From an uncultured Traorella sp. (GTDB taxonomy: Bacteria > Bacillota_I > Bacilli_A > Erysipelotrichales > Erysipelotrichaceae): a stretch of DNA of 12,765 bases. Shown here one piece after another: positions 7,049-12,765 of the stretch. Position numbers and translations under genes: made by a program. The notes below the pieces were generated by a model that worked only from the letters and a program-made list of their open reading frames with translations, did not search any database and was not told where the DNA came from. Position 1 is the first letter of the stretch. Each line of letters opens with the position of its first letter. The stretch spans positions 1 to 12,765 of the forward strand of contig CAMEIZ010000038.1 of NCBI GenBank assembly GCA_945919165.1, in the 5' to 3' direction.

Positions 7049-8302
7049 ATGAACAAATTAATTAGCTGGCTAGAAACTAGTTTCGCGCCAAAGATGATGA
7101 AAATCAATCACAATGTTTGGATCACGACATTAAAAGATACGATGATTCAGATTCTGCCATTCATTTTGTTAGGATCTATCTTCTGCGTAGGAGCAGTTCT
7201 TGAAAACTACTTAACATTACCATTCACATTCTGGACTCCATTTGGATGGACAATGGGTATGGTATCTGTATTCGTTGCTTTCTTAGTACCTTTCAACTTC
7301 TGTGAAAAGAAACGTTTACGTAAACAAAGAATCATTGCTGGATGCACTGGTTTAGTTACTTACTTCATTTCTATCACTCCAGAACTTGAAGCTGAAGCTA
7401 CAGTAGGTTTTGGATCTAGCGCATTCGGTGCTGGTGGAATGTTCTGTGCTATGATTACAGGAGTAATCGTATGTATCGTATTTAACTTGTTTGGAAAATT
7501 CTCATTCTTCAAAGAAGACAGTGTAATTCCTGATTTCGTACGTCAGTGGTTTGATGCATTATTACCAATCGGATTAATCGTATTCGGTATGTTCTTATTA
7601 GTTCAGGTTGCAGGCGTTAACTTATATCAGATCGTTACTGGTTTATTCATGCCATTACAGAGCATCTGCAATACTTGGTATGGATTCATCCTTGTTAACT
7701 TCTTCATCTGCTTCATTTACTCAATGGGTATTTCTTCTTGGTGTTTAACTCCAGCTACTGAACCAGTTAAATTAGCTAGTATCGCTGAAAACTTGGCTTT
7801 AGCTGCTGCAGGAACTGCAACTGTTGCTAACTTAAATATGTTTACTGAAACATTGATTTATACTTGCTACATGTGGTGGGGTGGTATTGCTTGTACATTC
7901 CCTCTGGTTATCTTAATGATGTTTGCATGTAAATCAAACAAAATGAAAGCATTAGGTAAAGCTTGCTTAGCTCCAGGTCTGTTCAACATCAATGAACCAG
8001 TTATCTTCGGTTGCATCGCTTGGAACCCAATCATGATGCTTCCTATGTGGATTGTAGGTATCGTGATTCCTGCTATTACTTGGATTGCTTGTAAAGTTAT
8101 TGCCTTTGCTCCAATTCCAACAATTCAGTTTGATCTTTGGTATTGCCCATATCCAATTTCTACTTGGATTTCTTTTCAGGGAAGTTTATTAGCTGTTATC
8201 TTCGTATTATTAACATTCGTTGTAGCTGCCGCTATCTGGTACCCATTTGTTAAAGTATATGACAAACAGTGCTTGGAAGAAGAAGCTGCAGACAAAAAAT
8301 AA
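7049..8302 (+). CDS. PTS lactose/cellobiose-family EIIC permease
   Basis: This 417-residue polytopic membrane protein forms the sugar channel and presents the substrate for phosphorylation by EIIB. Many hydrophobic segments are visible (about 35-55, 66-84, 97-110, 130-148, 170-190, 210-230, 268-292, 325-350, 378-400). The signature FNINEPVIFG is at 312-321, followed by NPIMMLPMW, the conserved EIIC lac-family substrate loop. It begins with an amphipathic MNKLISWLETSFAPKM segment and ends in a charged cytoplasmic tail. Its length is near the lower end of the family (about 420-450). AGAGGAG at 7035-7041 precedes ATG 7049. It sits 40 bases after EIIB and 24 bases before EIIA, in one operon. The partner glycosidases suggest a beta-glucoside substrate, but the exact sugar cannot be read from the sequence. 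CelB/LicC/ChbC are the corresponding names. Confidence 0.93.
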   Translation: MNKLISWLETSFAPKMMKINHNVWITTLKDTMIQILPFILLGSIFCVGAVLENYLTLPFTFWTPFGWTMGMVSVFVAFLVPFNFCEKKRLRKQRIIAGCTGLVTYFISITPELEAEATVGFGSSAFGAGGMFCAMITGVIVCIVFNLFGKFSFFKEDSVIPDFVRQWFDALLPIGLIVFGMFLLVQVAGVNLYQIVTGLFMPLQSICNTWYGFILVNFFICFIYSMGISSWCLTPATEPVKLASIAENLALAAAGTATVANLNMFTETLIYTCYMWWGGIACTFPLVILMMFACKSNKMKALGKACLAPGLFNINEPVIFGCIAWNPIMMLPMWIVGIVIPAITWIACKVIAFAPIPTIQFDLWYCPYPISTWISFQGSLLAVIFVLLTFVVAAAIWYPFVKVYDKQCLEEEAADKK

Positions 8303-8326
8303 TTGAATTGAAAAGAGGGAAAAATT

Positions 8327-8665
8327 ATGTTAACTGAAGCAGTTGTACAAAACGCAATGCAGATTATTCTGCATGCAGGAGACGCAAGAGTTGCTTGCAA
8401 GCAAGCATTAGATGCTATTGCTGAATCAGACTTTGAAAAAGCAGAAGAAAAAATGAAGGAAGCTCAGGCTAAGATCACAGAAGCTCACAAAGTGCAGACA
8501 GATGCCATTCAGGGAGAAACCCGTGGTGAAGAAAGCGAATATTCTTTGCTGTTTGCTCATGCACAGGATACACTGATGACGATTTACAGTGAAATCAACA
8601 TTGCAAAACAGCTGCTGAAGATCTTTAAGGCTTATGAATCAAGATTATCTGCTTTAGAGAAATAG
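8327..8665 (+). CDS. PTS lactose/cellobiose-family EIIA component
   Basis: This 112-residue all-helical soluble protein forms a trimer in this family and relays phosphate from HPr to EIIB. The active site is in LLFAHAQDTLMT: His78 is the phospho-accepting residue, and Asp81 corresponds to the buried Asp that binds the trimer's metal ion. The N-terminal helix (VQNAMQIILHAGDARVACKQAL) with its H-A-G-D-A-R motif is typical. Length is normal (100-115). GAGGGA at 8315-8320 is six bases before ATG 8327. The gene completes the EIIB-EIIC-EIIA set and is followed by a terminator-like hairpin before the glycosidases. Corresponding names are CelC/LicA/ChbA. Confidence 0.93.
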   Translation: MLTEAVVQNAMQIILHAGDARVACKQALDAIAESDFEKAEEKMKEAQAKITEAHKVQTDAIQGETRGEESEYSLLFAHAQDTLMTIYSEINIAKQLLKIFKAYESRLSALEK

Positions 8666-8672
8666 AAACACT

Positions 8673-8709
8673 AGGATTTCTGCTTTAAAGTAGAAATCCT
8701 TTCTTTTAG
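8673..8709 (+). terminator. Intra-operon terminator/attenuator hairpin
   Basis: AGGATTTCT (8673-8681) pairs perfectly with AGAAATCCT (8692-8700). The stem extends inward by a G-U and a C-G pair, and a T-rich tract (TTCTTTTA) follows. It lies between EIIA and the first GH1 gene. Because the GH1 genes have no evident promoter of their own in the remaining 20 bases, it probably allows partial read-through and lowers glycosidase expression relative to the permease. Confidence 0.7.
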
Positions 8710-8728
8710 AAAACAAAGGAGAAAAAAA

Positions 8729-10177
8729 ATGAGTAGAGTTCCATCAGGATTTCCAAAAGACTTTTTATGGGGCGGTGCAGTTGCTGCCAATCAGTTAGAA
8801 GGTGCTTATGATGTAGACGGCAAAGGAATGTGTGTTGCCGATATTAATGAGTTCCGTGATGATATTGATATCCAGAAAAAATATAATGATGAATTAGATA
8901 GCAAATATGTGGTAGAAGCGATGAAAGCCGGACATGGAGATGGCAGAGTTTTCCCAAAAAGATGGGGAATTGATTTCTATCATACTTACAAAGAAGATTT
9001 AAAGCTTTTAGCAGGTTTAGGTTTGAAAACTTTCAGAACAAGTATCAATTGGGCACGTATCTATCCAAATGGTGATGAACTTGAACCAAATGAAGCAGGA
9101 TTGAAATTCTATGATGAATTGATTGATGAAATCATTAAGAATGGCATGGAGCCAATGATTACGATTTCTCACTACGAAATGCCATTATATTTAACTACTC
9201 ACTATAATGGATGGTATTCAAGAGAAGTGATTGATTTCTTTGAAAGATATTGCAAGACAGTCTTTGATCGTTATGCTGGAAAAGTAAAACTGTGGATCAT
9301 TGTAAATCAGATTAATCTGATTGGACATGAATCATTTAATCATTTAGGAATTGCCGAAGATAAAGTTGATGATTTGCAGAGTGCTAAATATCAGGGTGTT
9401 CATAATGAAATGGTTGCTTGTGGAAGAGCAACAAAATATGCTCATGAAAAGTACCCTGAAATGCAGATTGGTATGATGCTGTGCGGAGGTCCTGCATATG
9501 CAGCAACTTGCAAGCCTGAAGATCAGCTGGCTACTCTTCAGCACAATCAAATGGAATACTTCTATTCAGATGTATTATTACGAGGAAGATATCCGGGATA
9601 TGCGTTCCGCTTCTTTGAAGATCGCGGCATTCATGTAGAATTCGGTGAACATGATGAAGAAGATTTAAGCAACGCATGTGATTTCTTCTCATTCTCTTAC
9701 TATTATACAAGAGTTTGCGATAAGAAACACTTTGAAAATGGTAATGAAGTATATCGTAATATGGAATTGCCTGCGAATGAATGGGGTTGGACATTTGATC
9801 CGCTCGGTCTTCGTTACATGCTGAATGCTTTCTATGATCGTTATCAAAAACCTATCTATATTACTGAAAATGGTTCTGGTTACTATGACAAGCTGGAAAG
9901 TGATGGAACCATTCATGATCCATACCGTGTTGAATTCTATCGCCAGCATATTGAGCAGATGAAAGAAGCAATCAAAGACGGTGTTGATTTAAGAGGTTAT
10001 TATGCATGGGGCCCAATCGATATCGTTTCCTGCTCTTCAAGTGAAATGAGCAAACGTTATGGCTTTATCTATGTTGATATTGATGACTATGGTAAAGGAA
10101 GCGCAAAACGTATCAAAAAAGATAGCTATGACTGGTATAAAAAGGTCATTGAAACAAACGGAGAAGATTTAGATTAA
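8729..10177 (+). CDS. GH1 6-phospho-beta-glucosidase-like enzyme with Gln at the acid/base position (copy 1)
   Basis: This complete 482-residue cytoplasmic enzyme is typical in length for bacterial GH1 6-phospho-beta-glucosidases. FLWGGAVAANQLEGAY (12-27) contains the substrate-binding Gln22. H148 in SHYEMP and E380 in YITENG (the nucleophile) are in place. S436, K442 and Y444 in the S-x5-K-x-Y pattern (CSSSEMSKRY) form the usual 6-phosphate pocket. EWGWTFDPLGLR at 351-362 is also characteristic. The acid/base residue, Glu in N-E-P or N-E-I-N, is Gln194 here (VNQIN, codon 9308-9310 CAG), as in plant myrosinases. Residues about 38-78 form a charged segment that differs in each paralogue. AAAGGAG at 8715-8721 is seven bases before ATG 8729. 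The product should act on the 6-phosphoglycoside delivered by the PTS. With Gln at this site it may favour substrates with good leaving groups (thio- or aryl-glycosides), may use another residue, or may be a weak enzyme. Confidence 0.9.
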   Translation: MSRVPSGFPKDFLWGGAVAANQLEGAYDVDGKGMCVADINEFRDDIDIQKKYNDELDSKYVVEAMKAGHGDGRVFPKRWGIDFYHTYKEDLKLLAGLGLKTFRTSINWARIYPNGDELEPNEAGLKFYDELIDEIIKNGMEPMITISHYEMPLYLTTHYNGWYSREVIDFFERYCKTVFDRYAGKVKLWIIVNQINLIGHESFNHLGIAEDKVDDLQSAKYQGVHNEMVACGRATKYAHEKYPEMQIGMMLCGGPAYAATCKPEDQLATLQHNQMEYFYSDVLLRGRYPGYAFRFFEDRGIHVEFGEHDEEDLSNACDFFSFSYYYTRVCDKKHFENGNEVYRNMELPANEWGWTFDPLGLRYMLNAFYDRYQKPIYITENGSGYYDKLESDGTIHDPYRVEFYRQHIEQMKEAIKDGVDLRGYYAWGPIDIVSCSSSEMSKRYGFIYVDIDDYGKGSAKRIKKDSYDWYKKVIETNGEDLD

Positions 10178-10187
10178 TAAATATCAG

Positions 10188-10207
10188 GGGCAGCATAAAA
10201 GCTGCCC
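10188..10207 (+). other. Intercistronic hairpin between GH1 copies 1 and 2
   Basis: GGGCAGC and GCTGCCC form a perfect 7-bp GC-rich stem with a 6-base loop, just before the ribosome site of the next gene (GAAGGAG, 10214-10220). There is no T-run, so it is more likely an RNA processing or stability element than a terminator. Confidence 0.6.
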
Positions 10208-10224
10208 TATATTGAAGGAGAATT

Positions 10225-11654
10225 ATGAAACAAGTACCAAATGGATTTCCAAAGGATTTTTTATGGGGCGGTGCTGTCGCTGCCAATCAGTGCGAAGGAG
10301 CGTGGAATGTTGATGGAAAAGGATGTTCCATGGCAGATATTGAAGAATTGCCATTAGAATATAGCCGCACTAAAGTAGTCGGATTTAAACATACCAAAGA
10401 AGAAATGCTGAAAGCTAGTCAGGATATGACAAACTATTATCCAAGAAGAAAAGGAATTGATTTTTATCATACCTATAAAGAAGATTTGGCATTAATGAAA
10501 GAAATGGGTTTTAAGTGCTTTCGTACATCATTTAACTGGACAAGAATCTTCCCAAATGGTGATGAAGATGAACCAAATGAAGCAGGATTAAAATTCTATG
10601 ATGATCTTTTGGATGAAATGATCAAAGATGGCATTGAACCAGTTATGACAATCTCACATTATGAAATGCCGATTCATTTAATCAGTGAATATGGCGGTTG
10701 GTATTCAAAAAAAGTATTGGATTGTTTTATTCATTTCTGCAAGGTTCTATTTGAACGCTATCATTCCAAGGTAAAATACTGGATCGTATTTAATCAGATT
10801 AATTCATTAGGCGGATGGGGTGAGTTTGCATCCTTAGGCATGTTGGAAGATGAATTTGATGATTGGGACAGTGCTAAATATCAGGCAACTCATCATCAGC
10901 TGGTTGCAAGTGCCATGGCAAAGAAGATTGCGCATGAAATTGATCCTTCGATGAAAATCGGAATGATGCTAGGAGATGATGCCACTTATTATGCGACATG
11001 TGATCCAAAGGATGTATTTGCGAATACACAGTTTATGCAGATGAGTGTTTACTTTTACAGTGATGTTTTAATTCATGGAGAATACCCGGGCTATGCGTTA
11101 CGTTATTTCAAGGATCATCATATCCATGTAGAAATAACCAAGGAAGAGGAAGAATTGTTAAAAGAGAATACCGTTGATTTCTTATCCTTTTCTTATTATC
11201 ATACAAAAGCAAAAAATGCCCAAGAACAAGGGCCAATACCAAATCCTTATCTTGAAAAATCAATCTGGGGATGGGCGATTGATCCAATCGGTTTCAGAAA
11301 TTCACTCAATTTATACTGGGATCGCTATCACATGCCAATGTTTATTGCGGAAAATGGACTGGGTGCATTGGATGAAGTTGTGGATGGACAATTCATGATG
11401 ATTATCGTATCAGCTATTTAAGAGCACATATTGAAGCAATGAGAGAAGCTATTTTGGATGGTGTAGAAGTATTTGGCTATGCTTCATGGGGACCTATTGA
11501 TATTATCAGCTGTTCTCAGGGAGAAATGAGCAAACGCTATGGATATATTTATGTCGATCAGGATGATCGAGGAAACGGAACCGGAAAAAGAATTCGTAAA
11601 GATTCATTCTACTGGTATCAAAATGTAATCAAAACAAATGGTGAAGAATTGTAG
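10225..11654 (+). pseudogene. GH1 6-phospho-beta-glucosidase-like gene (copy 2), frameshifted near 11390
   Basis: The 5' frame (398 codons, TAA at 11419-11421) matches the neighbouring GH1 copies up to residue 388 and then departs. From 11391 the -1 frame continues exactly as expected (IHDDYRISYLRAHIEAMREA, then the phosphate-pocket region GEMSKRYGYIYVD) to TAG 11652-11654. Restoring one A in the AA run at 11390-11391 gives an intact protein of about 476 residues. As read, the broken product keeps the nucleophile E376 (FIAENG) but loses the final barrel strands and the phosphate-binding Ser/Lys/Tyr, so it should be inactive. The acid/base position is again Gln (Q191, codon 10795-10797). The loop after it (SLGGWGEFASLG) differs from copies 1 and 3. 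ATG 10225 follows GAAGGAG. The lesion is either a true one-base deletion or a sequencing indel. I see no slippery heptamer to suggest programmed frameshifting. Confidence 0.85.
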
Positions 11655-11663
11655 GAGGACAAT

Positions 11664-12765
11664 ATGAAAGAAATGCCAAAGGGATTCCCTGAAAACTTTC
11701 TTTGGGGAGGAGCAATTGCTGCCAATCAAGCGGAAGGAGCTTATCAGGAAGGCGGTAAAGGTTTATGCGTCGCTGATATTTTAAAGGTTCAGGATAAAGG
11801 AGATTTAAAAAAGAAATCAAATAAAGAAACGACCACAGCAGATATAGAATTTGCTTTGAAGGATAAAGAAGGCTATTATCCTAAACGCTATGCTATTGAT
11901 TTTTATCACACCTATAAGAGTGATTTAAAGCTTTTAGCTGAAACAGGAATGAATTCATTCAGAACCAGTATCAATTGGGCTAGAATTTTTCCTAATGGTG
12001 ATGATGAAGTTCCAAATGAAGAAGGACTGCAGTTCTATGATGATTTGATTGATGAAATACTGGCAAATGGCATGGAACCGCTGATCACTTTATCACATTA
12101 TGAAATGCCTTTAAATATCGCATTGAAATATAATGGCTGGTATTCTAAAGAAACAATTGATTTGTTTGTCAGATATGCGAAAACAGTTTTTGAACGTTAT
12201 AAAAACAAAGTGAAATACTGGATTCTAGTTAACCAAATTAATTTAATTCATCATGAATCATTCAATCATCTTGGAATACCTGCTGATAAAGTTGAAAATC
12301 TATGGGAAGCAAAATTTCAGGGAATACATAATGAATGTACAGCTTGTGCCATGGCAACAAAAATCGGTCATGAAATCAATCCAAATTTTATGATTGGAAT
12401 GATGGTATATGATGGACTAAGTGAACCTTTAACATGTAAACCGGAAGATGTTTTAGCCAATATGAAACGAAATCAAATGGAATATTTCTATAGTGATTTG
12501 CTGATTCGAGGGGAATATCCTGGTTATGCAATTCGTTTTTTCCATGAAAAAGGGTTTCATTTAGATATAACTGCTGAAGAAGAAAAAGTATTAAAAGAAA
12601 ATACAGCTGATTTTTTAGCGATTTCATATTACTATACAATTTGTGCTTCACAAGAGAGTATGAAAAACTATGGTGTGAATGAAGATGGTGCTTTAAGTAA
12701 TCCTCATATTGATGCGAGCGAATGGGGCTGGGGCATTGATCCGTTGGGCTTAAGAACGGTTTTAA
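11664..12765 (+). CDS. GH1 6-phospho-beta-glucosidase-like enzyme with Gln at the acid/base position (copy 3, runs off the window)
   Basis: From ATG 11664 (GGAGGA site at 11653-11658) the frame is open to the window end, giving 367 residues of an expected 475-485. FLWGGAIAANQAEGAY (12-27), the H of SHYEMP (145) and EWGWGIDPLGLR (353-364) are in place. The acid/base site is Gln191 in VNQIN (codon 12234-12236 CAA). The nucleophile TENG and the phosphate-pocket motif would lie beyond the end and cannot be checked. The segment after VADI (about 40-72) is long, Lys/Thr-rich and unlike the other two copies. It starts nine bases after the stop of copy 2, so the three glycosidases form one transcription unit. 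Its loop after the catalytic position (HHESFNHLGI) matches copy 1, suggesting that 1 and 3 share more recent ancestry or substrate than either does with copy 2. Confidence 0.9.
   Translation, partial: MKEMPKGFPENFLWGGAIAANQAEGAYQEGGKGLCVADILKVQDKGDLKKKSNKETTTADIEFALKDKEGYYPKRYAIDFYHTYKSDLKLLAETGMNSFRTSINWARIFPNGDDEVPNEEGLQFYDDLIDEILANGMEPLITLSHYEMPLNIALKYNGWYSKETIDLFVRYAKTVFERYKNKVKYWILVNQINLIHHESFNHLGIPADKVENLWEAKFQGIHNECTACAMATKIGHEINPNFMIGMMVYDGLSEPLTCKPEDVLANMKRNQMEYFYSDLLIRGEYPGYAIRFFHEKGFHLDITAEEEKVLKENTADFLAISYYYTICASQESMKNYGVNEDGALSNPHIDASEWGWGIDPLGLRTVL

Noticed and set aside
11174..11398. Overlapping open frame within GH1 copy 2
   Set aside because: It is a frame shadow of the GH1 sequence with no ribosome site.
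11384..11421. Programmed -1 frameshifting in GH1 copy 2
   Set aside because: There is no X-XXY-YYZ slippery heptamer and no adjacent strong stem, and the intact paralogues encode the full protein in one frame.
12388..12651. Leftward open frame within GH1 copy 3
   Set aside because: It lies antisense to a strongly conserved GH1 coding region and has no recognisable domain.
1..12765. CRISPR arrays, insertion sequences, tRNA or rRNA genes
   Set aside because: I saw no regularly spaced repeats, transposase genes, terminal inverted repeats or RNA gene signatures.

Overview
The window is low-GC, AT-rich DNA with AGGAGG-type ribosome binding sites and no introns. Lac-type PTS genes, a LicR-like PRD regulator and sigma/anti-sigma pairs carrying PepSY or Sigma_reg-like modules all point to a Bacillota (Firmicutes) chromosome. 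A gut-associated Erysipelotrichia-like lineage is a reasonable guess, but the sequence alone does not prove it.

Left part (1-4558): two separate sigma/anti-sigma modules. The first (about 27-1402) is the 3' part of an ECF-type sigma factor, whose 5' part is missing or frameshifted, overlapping by ATGA a one-TM protein that looks like a sigma-factor regulator. A small DUF1648-like membrane gene with a one-base frameshift follows. A perfect 16-bp bidirectional terminator separates it from a convergent histidine (phosphoglycerate mutase-like) phosphatase. The second module (2529-4530) is an intact ECF sigma factor followed, one base later, by an RsgI-like membrane anti-sigma factor with a predicted Asn-Pro self-cleavage site and three extracellular PepSY repeats. 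A second two-way hairpin closes this unit against the next gene.

Right part (4562-12765): a PTS beta-glucoside island. A LicR-type regulator (HTH, two PRDs, EIIB-like, EIIA-like) is divergent from the operon EIIB-EIIC-EIIA followed by three tandem GH1 6-phospho-beta-glucosidase paralogues. The 224-bp divergent region holds dyad symmetries suitable as operators. The proposed route is uptake and phosphorylation of a beta-glucoside by the EII complex, hydrolysis of the 6-phosphoglycoside by the GH1 enzymes, and sensing of EII and HPr phosphorylation by the regulator. The middle GH1 gene has a one-base frameshift and the third runs off the window.

The most striking observation is that all three GH1 paralogues have Gln where the family's catalytic acid/base Glu is expected (N-Q-I-N instead of N-E-I-N or N-E-P). 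The nucleophile Glu is kept in the two copies where that region is visible, and the phosphate-binding Ser/Lys/Tyr motif is also present. Glu to Gln at this position is the hallmark of plant myrosinases, which cleave S-glycosides. The locus is therefore a candidate for phosphorylated thioglucoside (glucosinolate-like) or activated aryl-glucoside use. That specificity is inference.

Three separate genes need a one-base correction of the same sense to read through. Either this is a draft with homopolymer indels, or several genes here are decaying.
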